Below, piece by piece: positions 20,483-31,638 of a stretch of DNA of 59,025 nt. This DNA comes from Betaproteobacteria bacterium. GTDB taxonomy: Bacteria; Pseudomonadota; Gammaproteobacteria; Burkholderiales; Burkholderiaceae_D. The notes beneath the pieces are model-generated. The model saw nothing but the letters and a program-made list of their open reading frames with translations, was not told the origin of the DNA and did not search any database. How positions within the stretch are numbered: the stretch's first letter is position 1; each line of letters begins with the position of its first letter. The DNA lies in NCBI GenBank assembly GCA_025356395.1, contig JANXTA010000162.1:1-59025 (forward strand), given 5' to 3'. The translations under genes and the position numbers were made by a program.

Positions 20483-23400
20483 GCCGTTGATGGGAGGGAT
20501 GACGGAGGCGGAGACGATGCCGCGGACGACGAGCTGGATGTCGGTGATGGAGGCGGAGTAGCCGCTGGTGTTGGAGCCGACGCCGTGGAGAGTGATGGTG
20601 TCGAGGAAGGAGCCGACGGTGAGGGAGTCGAAGGCGAGGGTGAGGGGGCCGGCGGTCTGGCCGGCGGCGAGGGCGAGGAAGCTGGCGAAGCCGGATTCGG
20701 CGAAGTCGGCGGGGTCGAGGAACTGGAAGGAACCGGCGAGGGCATCGGCGGGTCCGGTGGCGGTGTTGGCGGCCAGGAGGGTGGTGCTGCGGGTGCCGGA
20801 GTTCTGGGCGACGGTGCCGTAGTCGAGGATGAAGGTGTTGCCGACCTGGGTCAGGCTGCCGGCGCCGGAGCCGAAGCGGAAGGCATCGGCGGCGTAGTTG
20901 TTGACGGTGCCCGAGAGACTGACGGCGAGGTTGGCGAGGGCGGCGTCGGAGAGGTCGCCGTCGTGGCTGGCGGCACTGAAGGCGGCCGAGCCTGCGTAGA
21001 TGCCGGCGGTGGCGGTGTTGAGGCCGACCGAGAGCGCGGTGCTGGTGGATCCGGCGGTGAGACCCGAGACGGAGCCCGCAGCCGAGAAGGGTCCAGTGGC
21101 ACCGGCGGCCGAGGCGACGAGGGTGTCGTTGAGGGCGGTGACGGCGGCACCGTTGGTGACCGAGACGGCGTGGGTCGCGGTATCGCCGACGTGGACGATG
21201 CCGAAGGCGACGGCCGGGGTGTTGTTGGTGGCCACCGCGGTGGTGTAGACCTCCGTTGAGGGTGACGGAGCCCGAGCCGATGGCGAGGTCGGCCGCACCG
21301 GTGGTGCCGGCGCCGGTGGAGACGTAGTTGAGCGCCTGGGTACCGCTGAAGGTGCCGGCGGTGGCGGTGTTGAGGGTCACGCCGATCGCCGTCGAGGATC
21401 CGGCGGCGGCCAGGTTGGTGATGCTGCCCGAGGACGAGAAGCCGGCCGAGGTCGCACCGCGCGAGACGGTGAGGCCTTCGGTGTAGAGATCCGGCGACGC
21501 GTTGGTGATGCTGATGGCGGTCGTCGGCGCAGCGCTGCCGACGCGACCGGCGACGGTGACGGAGGTGGGCGTCGCGTTCGGGTTGGCGAGGCGATAGACG
21601 GCGCCGGTGACGGCGACGTTCTGCGAGGCGAGGGTCAACTGGCAGTTCGGTGCGCAGTTGCCGATGTTGCTGGCGTCGGAGACGAAGGCGACGGTGGCGT
21701 TGCCGCTCTGGTTGCCGGCGACCGCGGTGTTGAGGCCGACGGCGAGGCTGGTGGCGTTGGTCGCGCCGGGGTTGAGGAGGTTGAAGCTGCCCGCTGCGGT
21801 GATGCCGCCGTTGCCGGAGATGCTGGCGTTGAGGGCGGCCTGCGGCGATGCGGTGGCCTGGTTGGTGACGCTGACGAGGCCGGTCGGCGAGGTCGAGCCG
21901 ATGCGGACGTTGCCGAGGGCGATCGGGCTGTTGTTGATGACCGGGCTGGCCTGGTTGACGACGTTGGCGGAGGCCTGGATGGTGCCGGCGACGCCGTAGT
22001 TGGCCGAGCCGACGGCGAGGGTGCCGAGGCCGTTGCTGGTGCCGGCGACGGCGCCGGCGGAGAAGAAGTTGACGGCGATGCTGCCGTTGACGGTGCCGGC
22101 GGCCGACGTGTTGACGCCGACGGTGAGGCCGCCGCTGGAGGCGCCGGCGAGCAGGCCGCTGACGGAGCCGGTTCCGGTGATGAGGCTGGAACCGGTCCCT
22201 GACGCGGCACCGAAGGAGGCGTTCAGGTCCTCGACGAAGCCGGCTGCGCCGGTGGCGCTGTTCTGCACCGTCAGCGCGCGGCTGACGGACTGGCCGACCT
22301 GGACGGTGCCGAAGTTCAACGGTGCGGTGGTGATGGAACCGGCTGCCGCTTGGTAGACGTTGCCGCTGACGTTGACGATCTGGGAGCCGGCGCCGATGGC
22401 CGTCAGGCCGCTGTGGCCGTTGGAGCCGGTGCCGTCGGACTGGTAGGCGATGTTGACGGTGCCGGTGCGGGCCCCGGAAGCGGCCGTGTTGACGCCGACC
22501 GAAAGCGCGCTGCCGTTGGCACTACCGGCGGCCAGGTTCGACAGGCTGCCGGTGCCGCTGGCGGCGCCGGTGCTGCTGCCGAAGGACGCGTTGAGGGCTT
22601 CGCTGAAGAGACCCGCCGCCGCCGTGTTGGCCACCGTGAGCGCACTGCTGTTGCTACCACCGATACGCTGGTTCGCAATGGTCACCGGCGACGGCGTCGT
22701 CGATCCGACCGCAACGTTGTACGCCGCCGCGCCGCTGCCGAGAGCGATGTGGAGCGTCTGCTCGCCGACGTTGCTGAAGTTGTTGGCGATGTGGACGGCC
22801 TGGTCCGTCAGCGGTGCGAGTGCGCCCGCCGTGGCCGCGGTGAAGGTGACGCCGAGGTTGCCGCTGTTGCCGCCGCCGGCCACCGGACCGTAGTTGCCAG
22901 CCGTGACGCCTGCACCGGACAGGCGCGCGTCGGTGAGGTTGCCACCGTTGACCGACGTCTGGATCGCACCGCGCAGCGACGGGCCGCTCGCGTCGCTGTT
23001 GGCAACCTGGTAGCCGACCGTCGTGGCGCCGACCCGCACGTTGCCGATGGTCAGCGTCGGCGATGCAGTGCCGCCGTTGGTGATGCCGGTCCCCGTGACC
23101 GCCTGCGCCGTCGTCGAACCGGCCGACAGCACCAGACCGGCGCCGCCGATGTTCGACCGCTTGTTGAACGCGTTGCCGGTGCCGAAGTTGGCGTTGCTGT
23201 AGTCGTTCGAGATCGTCAGGTTGTTCGTGCCCAGCGCCAGGTTCCCGTCGTTGGTCAACCGGCCCGCACTGCTCGAGATGCCGCTGCCGACCAGGGCCAC
23301 CGTGCCGCCGCTCGCCGTGCTCACGGTGCCCGTCCCGGTGAAGGCGGTCGCGACGTTGAGCGTGCCGCCGTTGGCCGCGCCGAGCGTGCCGCCGTTGACC

Positions 23401-26400
23401 AGCGGGCCGGTGGGGATGTTCAGCGCGATCACGCCGCCGCTGACATCGGCCCTGATCGTGCCGTTGTTGGTCAGTCCGGTCGCGCCGCCGACGAAGACCT
23501 GGTTGCCGATGGTGCCGTTCTCGCCGCTGATCGTGACGCCGGACCCGAGCGTCACGATGCCGCCGCCGTCGATGGCGACGCGGTTGCTGGCGCCCGTCGA
23601 TCCGAAGACGATGGCGCCTGTTCCCGTCAGGCTCTGCGTGCCCTCGATCGAGACGACCGAGTTGTTGTTGACCTCGATCGTGCCGCCTGCGAACGAGAGC
23701 CCGTTGACGACGCGTTCGATGCCGGTGCCGGTCGCCAGGTCGGTCATGCCCGCGAGCGTGACGCCGGACAGGAAGTTACTGCCGTTGTTGGACGCGACGA
23801 ACGTGCCGCCGCTGCCGCCGATGGTGCCGCCCGAGATCGTCACGCCGTTCTGCACGACCCGGCTGCCCCCACCGACCGCGTTGATCTGGCCGGCGGCCGT
23901 GTTGGTGACGCCGCTCGACAACGTCAGCGTGCCGCCGTTACGGGCGTCCAGCACGCCGGCGTTGTTGATCGGGCCGGTCACGCTGAGGTTGATGTTGCCG
24001 TTGAGCACGTCGGCCGAGATGCGGCCGTTGTTGTTGAGCGTGGAAGGCCCACCGACGAACGCCTGTCCACCGACCGTCCCGTTCTCGCCGTGGATCAGCG
24101 CGGTCGATGCCAGCGTCAGCACGCCCGCCTCGACGTTGACGCGGTTGCTGCCGCCGGTGCCGCCGAGCGTGATCGTGGCGGCGCCGCTCAGGGCCTGGTC
24201 GCCTTCGAACGCGATGACGCTGTTGTTGTTGACCGCGACGTTGCCGTTGAGGACCAGGTTGTTGCGGACCCGCTCGATGCCGGTCGCGGTGGCCAGGTCG
24301 AGGTTGCCGTTGAGCGTGACGGCGTCGAAGAAGTTGCTGCCGCTGTTGCTGGACGTGAAGGTGCCGCTGCCGGTCGTGTTGACGATGCCGGAGATCATGA
24401 TGCTGTTCTGCAGGACGGTGCTGCCCGCGCCCGCGTTGATCGATCCGCTGCTCGTGCCCGCGATGTTCGAGCTCAGCACGAGCGTGCCGCCGTTCCTGGC
24501 TTCGAGGATGCCGTTGTTGGTGGTCAGCCCGTTGACGCTGAGGTTGATCGAGCCGCCGCTGACGTCGGCCGAGATGCGGCCATTGTTCATCAGCGTGGAC
24601 GCGCCGCCGACGAACGACTGTCCGCCGATGGTGCCGTTCTCGCCGCGGATCGTGATGCCCGACCCCAGCACCAGGTTGCCGGCTTCGACGTTGACGCGAT
24701 TGCTGCCGCCGGTGTTGCCCAGCGCGATCGTTCCGCTGCCGGATACGGTCTGGTCGCCCACGAACGCGAGCACGCTGTTCGCGTTGATGCCGACCGATCC
24801 ATTCAGCGTGAAGTTGTTGCGGACCAGTTCGATGCCGGTCTGCGACGCGAGGTCCAGTGCCCCGGTCAGCGACACGTTGTCGTAGAAGTTGCTGCCGCTG
24901 TTGCTCGCGCGCAGATTGCCGCCGCCCGCGTTGTTGATAATGCCCTGCAGGGTCACGCCGTTCTGCAGGACGGCGCTGCCGGCGCCCACGTCGATGTGAC
25001 TGCCGACGTTGCCGACGATGCTGTTGTTGAGCACCAGCGTGCCGCCGTTGCGGGCTTCGAGAGTGCCGTTGTTCGTGACGGTTCCAGCCACGCCGATGCT
25101 GATCGTGCCGCCGGCGACATCGGCCGAGATGCGTCCGTTGTTGATGAGCGTGGCAGGGCCGCCGACGAAGGACTGGCCACCGATCGTGCCGTTCTCGCCG
25201 CGTACGACGAGGCCCGATCCGAGGGTCAGGTTGCCGGCCTCGACGTTCAGGCGATTCGACGCGCTGGTGCCGCCGAAGACGATCGTGCCGGTCCCGCCCA
25301 GCGTCTGGTTGCCCTCAAAGGCGACGATGCTGTTGTTGTTGACGGCGATGGCACTGCCCGACGTCATCGTCAGGCCGCCAGCCACGCGTTCGATACCCGT
25401 GCTGGTCGCCAGATCGATGCTGCCGTTGAGGCTCACGCCGTTGAGGAAGTTGTTGCCGGCGTTGCTCGCGCGAAACGATCCCGTGCCGGTGGTGTTGATG
25501 TTGCCCGACAGCGAGACGTTGTTCTGCAGCACGAGGCTGCCGGCGCCGACGCTGATCGCACTGGTCGGGCTCCCGACGATGTTGCTGCTGAGGATCAGTG
25601 TGCCGCCGTTCTTCGCTTCGAGCGTGCCGTTGTTGGTGACGTTACCGTTCACCTGCAGGGTGATCTGCCCGCCCGCGACGTCGGCCGAGATGCGCCCGTT
25701 GTTGGTCAGCGTCGACGCGCCGCCGACGAACGATTGACCGCCGATGGTGCCGTTCTCGCCACGGATCACGATGCCGGAACCCAGCACCAGGTTGCCGGCC
25801 TCGACGTTCATGCGATTCGACGCGCCGGTGCCGCCGAAGACGATCGTGCCGTTGCCGCCGAGGGTCTGGTCGCCCTCGAACGCGAGAACGCTATTCGCAT
25901 TGATGCTCGCGATCCCGTTGAGCGTCATGCCGCCCGACACGCGCTCGATGCCGGTGCTGGTCGCGAGGTCGAGCGCGCCGTTGAGCGTGACGCCGGTGAG
26001 GAAGTTGCTGCCGTTGTTCGACGCGACGATGGCTCCGGTACCGGTCGTGTTGATGGTCCCGCCCACGATCGACGTGCCGAACTGGTTGATCACGCTGCCG
26101 ACGCCGACGTTGATGGTGCCACCGGTGTTCGCAATGTTGTTCTGAACCTGCAGGGCTGCCGTCGAAGGACCACCGACGTTGATCGTGCCGGTGTTGATCG
26201 TGCTACCGCCGCCGAGCAGGGTCAGCGAGAAGGCGCTGATGTTGATCGTGCCCGCATTCGCGAGCGTGGTGATCTGCTCGGCCTGGTTGATGGTCACCAG
26301 GCCCCCTATGCTGATCGTGGCCGAGTCGCCGCTGCCCGGTCTCGCACCGCACGACCAGTCCGTCGTGGTCTGCCACAACCCGTTTGTCGTCAGCGTGCAG

Positions 26401-26483
26401 TTGACGGCGAACGCCGGGTTGGCCATCTGAAAGGCCGCGACGGCAACGGCGGCGGCACATGGCTTCAAGCTGAATGACTTCAT
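20387..26483 (-). CDS. Giant repeat-rich PEP-CTERM surface protein (one frame break near 3' end)
   Basis: Exported protein of about 2,030 residues. A signal peptide (from ATG 26483: MKSFSLKPC to NPAFA) is followed by about 120 residues of GTINV-type beta-helix sequence, five near-identical units of about 186 residues (about 150-1080), then several units of about 110 residues (NFGTVQVGQSVSRALTVQN type) like choice-of-anchor-D proteins. The end is a PEP-CTERM sorting tail (VPEPDSLILLGLGLP, hydrophobic helix, RRGRRGGK). The tail and the last 280 residues are in another frame: one extra base at about 21249-21258, between SGSVTLNG and VYTTAVATNN. The tail would direct processing by an exosortase, which is not encoded in this window. 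If the break is real, the protein would be released rather than anchored. Confidence 0.82.
23250..26040 (-). repeat. Five tandem coding repeats of about 558 bp
   Basis: Each unit encodes about 186 residues. Anchor points are the TGIERV/TGIELV motif near residues 178, 363, 551, 737 and 923 of the large PEP-CTERM protein. Each unit also has ENGTIGGQSFVGG, NNGRISADV and NGGTLxLSS blocks. Unit boundaries are approximate. The fifth unit is the most divergent. Confidence 0.85.
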
Positions 26484-26846
26484 GACATCCCTGGCTGGTG
26501 AGTTCACGATCCGGATCACGCGGGTCGCGGTGATCGTTGGTTCCTGCACGACAGTCATAGCAACGAGCGAACCATCGTTTTGCAGCGCGGACATCGCCGT
26601 GTCGGAAAGGCGTTACCTGACGGCGCTTCAGCGACCGAATCACCGGGTCACGAGGCGAACAGAAGCTCCGGCCGTCGTGCCACGTATCGTCTAGGTAACC
26701 GGTTCGTAACCGGCTTCGCTTTGAGCCCTCAGCCGATAGCCGCGTGTAAAGCCGATCGACAGACTATTTTTGGATTTATCTGCTTGACTTGCTTTGCGTT
26801 GCAGATGGCCGACCTGTTTTTTCGACCGACACTCACTGGAACTCTC
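26484..26846. other. Divergent intergenic region between PEP-CTERM gene and glgX
   Basis: 363 nt without a convincing gene. It holds a TCTAGGTAACC element at 26690-26700 related to the elements at 17306 and 19464, and a near-direct repeat of AACCGG/TAACCGG just after it. AT content rises towards glgX (26755-26800), where a promoter is likely, but no clear -35/-10 pair is seen. Confidence 0.5.
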
Positions 26847-29063
26847 ATGCCCGACGGCATATCAGCCACCCCGGTTACCTCGACCTCTCTCCGATTCGCG
26901 GACGCCATCGCGGAAGGACTGCCCTACCCCCTGGGGGCCACACCCGACGCCGACGGCGTCAACTTCGCACTCTTCTCGGCGCACGCGACCGGCGTCGAGC
27001 TGTGCCTGTTCAACGAGGACGGCAGTGTGGAACTCGAACGGATCGCGTTGCCCGAGTACACCGACGAGGTTTGGCACGTCTATGTAAAGGGCCTGAAGCC
27101 TGGTGCGATCTACGCCTATCGCGTGGACGGTCCCTACGAGCCGCTGGCCGGGATGCGCTTCAACCGGCACAAGTTGCTGCTCGATCCCTACGCCAAGGCG
27201 CACGTCGGCGAGCTGCGCTGGTCGGCAGAGCTGTTCGGTTATCCGATCGAAGACGGCGCCGCGGAGGATGCGGACCTGAAGTTCGACGAGCGCGACAGCG
27301 CGGCCTTCATGCCGAAGTGCGTGGTCGTGGATTCGCAGTTCGAGTGGAGCGAGCCGTCGCGCCCCCGCGTGCCGTGGGACCAGGTGATCTTCTACGAGAC
27401 CCACGTGCGCGGGTTCACGAAGCGCCACCCGGCCGTGCCCGAGGCCTTGCGCGGCACCTTCGCCGGTCTGGCGGAAGACGCGGTGATCGAGCACCTGGTC
27501 TCGCTCGGGGTCACGTTGGTGGAATTGCTGCCGATCCACACCTTCGTCAACGACAGCAACCTGCTCGAGAAGGGGCTGACCAACTACTGGGGTTACAACA
27601 CCATCGGCTTCTTCGCGGCCGACCCGCGCTACTTCGCGAAGAACACCCTCGTCGAGTTCAAGACGATGGTCGATCGATTGCATCGCGCCGGGCTCGAAGT
27701 GATCCTCGACGTGGTCTACAACCATACGGCGGAAGGCAACCAGCGCGGTGCGACGCTGTCGTTTCGAGGCATCGACAACCTCTCGTACTACCGGCTGATG
27801 CCCGACGAGCCGCGCTTCTACATCAACGACACCGGCACCGGCAACACGTTGAACCTGTCGCATCCGCGCGTGCTGCAGATGGTCACCGACAGCCTGCGCT
27901 ACTGGGTCACCGAGATGAAGGTCGACGGCTTCCGCTTCGACCTCGCGACCATCCTCGGCCGCGAGCCTCATGGCTTCGACGAGGGTGGCGGCTTCCTGGA
28001 CGCGTGTCGTCAGGACCCGATCCTGTCATCGGTGAAGCTGATCGCCGAACCCTGGGATTGCGGCCCGGGCGGCTATCAGGTCGGCGGCTTCCCACCGGGA
28101 TGGGCCGAGTGGAACGACCGCTTCCGCGACACGATCCGCAGCTACTGGCGGGGCGAGGCCGTGGTCCCCGAAGTGGCTACGCGCATGGCCGGGTCGGAGG
28201 ACAAGTTCAACCATCGCGGTCGTCGGCCCTGGGCCAGCGTCAACTTCATCACCGCGCACGATGGCTTCACGCTGAACGATCTCGTGTCCTACGATGAGAA
28301 GCACAACGACGCGAACGGCGAGAACAACAACGATGGCACGTCCGACAATCGATCGTCCAATTCCGGCGTCGAGGGTCCGACCGACGACGAGGCCATCATG
28401 GAGATGCGCGAGCGGCAGAAGCGCAACCTGCTGGCCACGTTGCTGTTCGCTCAGGGCACGCCGATGATCGTCGCCGGCGACGAGTTCGGACGCACGCAAC
28501 AGGGCAACAACAACGCGTACTGCCAGGACAGCGAGATCAGCTGGGTCGACTGGGAGGGACGGACCGAAGCCGACCTGGCGCTTACCGAATTCGTGTCGCG
28601 ACTCATCGCGTTGCGGCGGGCCCTGCCGGTGCTCCATCGCCAGCGCTGGCTCGACGGCAAGTTCAACGAGAAGCTGCAGGTGGTCGACGTCGCCTGGCTC
28701 GATCCGGCTGGTGGCGACATGGGTAGCGAAGCCTGGAACCACCCGGAGACCCGCTGCTTCGGCATGCTGGTCGACGGGCGCGCGCAGGTCTCGGGCATTC
28801 CGAAACTCGCGTCGGATGCGACACTGCTGATCGTGCTGAACGCGTCGCCCGACCTCGTCGACTTCAAGCTGCCGGACATCGCGGGCAGTGATTGCTGGAC
28901 CTGCCTGATCGACACCAACGTCCCGGTCCGCGGCGAGCTGGGCGAACTGAAGGCGAATGACGTCTATCAGGTCACCGGCCGTTCGGTGTTGCTGTTCGCG
29001 CTGCAGACCGTGGGCGCCACCCAGCGGGTCATCGACAAGCTCGAAAAGGAATTGACCACATGA
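26847..29063 (+). CDS. glgX: Glycogen debranching enzyme GlgX
   Basis: Isoamylase-type enzyme (GH13) that cuts alpha-1,6 branches of glycogen limit dextrins. It has an N-terminal CBM48-like domain (GVNFALFSAHATGVELCLFN) and a (beta/alpha)8 barrel with nucleophile Asp in VDGFRFDLATILGREP, acid/base Glu in LIAEPWDCGPGGYQ and the third Asp in TAHDGFTLNDLVSYDEKHND. The ATG at 26847 gives 738 residues. An in-frame ATG at 26805 adds 14 residues and cannot be excluded, as neither has a strong ribosome site. No glgA, glgB or glgP is nearby. Confidence 0.95.
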   Translation: MPDGISATPVTSTSLRFADAIAEGLPYPLGATPDADGVNFALFSAHATGVELCLFNEDGSVELERIALPEYTDEVWHVYVKGLKPGAIYAYRVDGPYEPLAGMRFNRHKLLLDPYAKAHVGELRWSAELFGYPIEDGAAEDADLKFDERDSAAFMPKCVVVDSQFEWSEPSRPRVPWDQVIFYETHVRGFTKRHPAVPEALRGTFAGLAEDAVIEHLVSLGVTLVELLPIHTFVNDSNLLEKGLTNYWGYNTIGFFAADPRYFAKNTLVEFKTMVDRLHRAGLEVILDVVYNHTAEGNQRGATLSFRGIDNLSYYRLMPDEPRFYINDTGTGNTLNLSHPRVLQMVTDSLRYWVTEMKVDGFRFDLATILGREPHGFDEGGGFLDACRQDPILSSVKLIAEPWDCGPGGYQVGGFPPGWAEWNDRFRDTIRSYWRGEAVVPEVATRMAGSEDKFNHRGRRPWASVNFITAHDGFTLNDLVSYDEKHNDANGENNNDGTSDNRSSNSGVEGPTDDEAIMEMRERQKRNLLATLLFAQGTPMIVAGDEFGRTQQGNNNAYCQDSEISWVDWEGRTEADLALTEFVSRLIALRRALPVLHRQRWLDGKFNEKLQVVDVAWLDPAGGDMGSEAWNHPETRCFGMLVDGRAQVSGIPKLASDATLLIVLNASPDLVDFKLPDIAGSDCWTCLIDTNVPVRGELGELKANDVYQVTGRSVLLFALQTVGATQRVIDKLEKELTT

Positions 29064-29085
29064 AGCGACCATCCGACCTGCAACG

Positions 29086-31638
29086 ATGCCCCGCGGCCAG
29101 CGGTCGCGGGTGGTGAACCTCCTGCTCGGCCCGGTCCGTCAGGGGTTTCGCTCGTTCACCCGCGATTGGCGGGCTGGCGAATTGCGTCTGCTGGTGTTGT
29201 CGCTGGTCGTGGCCGTTGCCGCCATGACCAGCGTCGGCTTCTTCGTCGATCGGCTGCGGGCCGGGCTGGAGCGCGATGCGGCACAGTTGCTCGGCGCCGA
29301 TCTCGTGCTGATCTCCGATCAGCCGATCGCCGCCGCGCAGGTCGACGAGGCGCAGCGACTGGGCCTGACGGCTGCCGAGACGGTCACGTTCCCGAGCATG
29401 GCGCTGGCCGTCGCCGCCGCGGGCAAGGAAGCCGAGCCCGCCACGCAACTGACGTCCGTCAAGGCGGTGGCGGACGGCTATCCATTGCGCGGTGCGTTGC
29501 GGACCGCGACGGCGCCCGGCTCGCCGGACGGCGTCACGAGCGGACTTCCCGCAGCCGGTGCCGTCTGGGTCGACGCGGCGCTGCTGCCGGCCCTGGGCGT
29601 GAAGGTCGGCGATCCCATCACGCTTGGCGACAAGCAGTTCCGCATCGAGCGGATCGTCACGTTGGAGCCCGACCGTGGCATCTCCTTCGTCAATCTGTCG
29701 CCGCGCGTACTGATGCGTCTGGACGACCTCGCGGCGACCCACCTCATCCAGGCCGGCAGCCGCGAAACCCATCGCCTTCTCGTGGCCGGACCACCCGATG
29801 GCGTCGCCGTCTTTCGTCGCTATCTGTCCGACAAGCTCGCCCGCGGACAACGACTGGAGACGCTCGAAGCGGGGCGTCCCGAAGTTCGCAACACGCTCGA
29901 CCGCGCCGAGCGCTTCCTCGCGCTGGTGGCGCTGCTGACGGCGATGCTCGCAGCCCTCGCAGTCGCTCTGGCCGCGCGCCGATTCACCGAGCGGCACCTC
30001 GATGCGACCGCAGTGATGCGCTGCATCGGCGTGACGCAGAACGCGTTGCTGGTCACGCACCTGTCGGAGTTCATGATCATCGGCATCTGCGGCTCGGTGC
30101 TCGGCGTCGCACTGGGTTATGTCGCGCACTTCGTCTTCATCGTGTTGCTGGCGTCGTTGCTCGAAGCCGGCTTGCCGCAGCCGTCGGCGTGGCCCGCGCT
30201 GCAGGGTCTGTCGATCGGCGTGGTGCTGCTTGCGGGCTTCGCGCTGCCGCCGGTCGTTCAACTGCGCCACATCGCGCCGGTCCGGGTGCTTCGTCGCGAT
30301 GTCGGCCTTCCGCGCAGCGGCACCATCGTCGGCTACGGCCTCGGCCTGGTCGCGTTTGCCGCGCTGGTCTTGTGGAGCGCGGGTGACCTCAAGGTCGGCG
30401 CCATCACGCTCGGCGGCTTCGTGGGGGCTTTCGCGCTGTTCACGCTGATCTCGTTCGTCGCGTTGCGCGCGCTATCGGCCGCGCGGCACGGCGCCAAGCT
30501 CGATGCGTCGTGGCGCTTCGCGCTGGCCTCGATGCAGCGGCGGCCCGTGAACACGATCGTCCAGACCGTCGCGATTGCGATCGGCCTGATGGCGCTGCTG
30601 CTGCTGTCGGTGACGCGGACGGACCTGGTTTCCGCATGGCGCAAGGCCGTTCCCGCCGACGCGCCCAACCGGTTCGTGATCAACGTGCAGCCCGATCAGC
30701 GCGCCGATTTCACCGCAGCGCTCCAGAGCGCGAATCTCTCGAACTACGATCTGGCGCCGATGGTGCGCGGGCGTCTCGTGGCGATCAACGACAAGCCGAT
30801 CGGAACGGCGAACTTCGCGGAAGAGCGGGCGCAGCGCCTGGTCGATCGGGAATTCAACCTGTCGTACACGAGCGATCTGCCCGAACACAACAAGATCCTC
30901 TCGGGCACCTGGTTCGCGCCGCAGTCGAACGACGAGGTATCGATCGAGGAGGGCATCGCGAAGACCCTCGGCGTGAAGCTCGGCGACGTGCTGCGCTTCG
31001 ACGTGGCAGGGGTATCCGCGCAGGGACGCGTGACCAGCATCCGCAAGCTCGACTGGGACTCGATGCACGTCAACTTCTTCGTGATCTTTCCGCCCGCATC
31101 GCTCGGCACGATGGCTCAGACCTGGATCTCGGCTTTCCATCTGAACGAAGGGAACGCCGGCTTCACGAATCGCCTCGTCCAGCGTTTCCCGAACATCACC
31201 GTGATCGATACGGGCGCCATCTTCAATCAGGTCCAGGCTATCGTCGATCAGGTGGTGCGCGCGGTCGAATTTCTCTTCGTCTTCACGCTGGCGGCTGGTC
31301 TGCTGGTGCTCTACGCGGCATTGCTCTCGTCGCGCGACGAGCGCACGCGCGAGGCCGCGTTGCTGAGGGCGCTCGGCGCGTCGCGGCGCCAACTGACGAG
31401 GGCACATCTCGCGGAGTTCGTCGGCATCGGGCTGCTGGCAGGTCTGCTCGCTGCCGCTGGCGCGACGGCCATCGGCTGGGTCCTCGCCACGAAAGCCTTC
31501 GACTTCCCCTATTCGTTCGGGGCGATGGCGTGGCTGCTCGGCATCGCCGGCGGTGTCTCGCTGGCGCTGATTGGTGGCTGGCTGGGGCTGCGCCCCGTCA
31601 TGAACGAGCCGCCGTTGCGCACGTTGCGCGAGGCCTGA
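29086..31638 (+). CDS. FtsX-type ABC transporter permease (YbbP-like)
   Basis: Large permease of 850 residues. One N-terminal helix (LRLLVLSLVVAVAAMTSVGFF) is followed by a periplasmic MacB-like domain with SVKAVADGYPLRG, a block of membrane helices with two FtsX domains, a second periplasmic domain and a final four-helix FtsX block (SSRDERTREAALLRALGASRRQL). YbbP proteins normally pair with a YbbA ATPase encoded next door; none is present here. The gene follows glgX by 22 nt, which looks like positional rather than functional linkage. Its stop abuts the stop of the convergent HD-GYP gene. Confidence 0.9.
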   Translation: MPRGQRSRVVNLLLGPVRQGFRSFTRDWRAGELRLLVLSLVVAVAAMTSVGFFVDRLRAGLERDAAQLLGADLVLISDQPIAAAQVDEAQRLGLTAAETVTFPSMALAVAAAGKEAEPATQLTSVKAVADGYPLRGALRTATAPGSPDGVTSGLPAAGAVWVDAALLPALGVKVGDPITLGDKQFRIERIVTLEPDRGISFVNLSPRVLMRLDDLAATHLIQAGSRETHRLLVAGPPDGVAVFRRYLSDKLARGQRLETLEAGRPEVRNTLDRAERFLALVALLTAMLAALAVALAARRFTERHLDATAVMRCIGVTQNALLVTHLSEFMIIGICGSVLGVALGYVAHFVFIVLLASLLEAGLPQPSAWPALQGLSIGVVLLAGFALPPVVQLRHIAPVRVLRRDVGLPRSGTIVGYGLGLVAFAALVLWSAGDLKVGAITLGGFVGAFALFTLISFVALRALSAARHGAKLDASWRFALASMQRRPVNTIVQTVAIAIGLMALLLLSVTRTDLVSAWRKAVPADAPNRFVINVQPDQRADFTAALQSANLSNYDLAPMVRGRLVAINDKPIGTANFAEERAQRLVDREFNLSYTSDLPEHNKILSGTWFAPQSNDEVSIEEGIAKTLGVKLGDVLRFDVAGVSAQGRVTSIRKLDWDSMHVNFFVIFPPASLGTMAQTWISAFHLNEGNAGFTNRLVQRFPNITVIDTGAIFNQVQAIVDQVVRAVEFLFVFTLAAGLLVLYAALLSSRDERTREAALLRALGASRRQLTRAHLAEFVGIGLLAGLLAAAGATAIGWVLATKAFDFPYSFGAMAWLLGIAGGVSLALIGGWLGLRPVMNEPPLRTLREA

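Noticed and set aside
23250-26040. Regular repeats as a CRISPR array
   Set aside because: The period of about 558 bp is far too long, the units are coding and there are no spacers or cas genes.
22350-26477. Open frame of 1,375 codons on the plus strand opposite the large PEP-CTERM gene
   Set aside because: It is a mirror of the GC-rich repeats on the coding strand: the product is Arg/Ala/Asp/Val-rich without any family motif, and it has no ribosome site.
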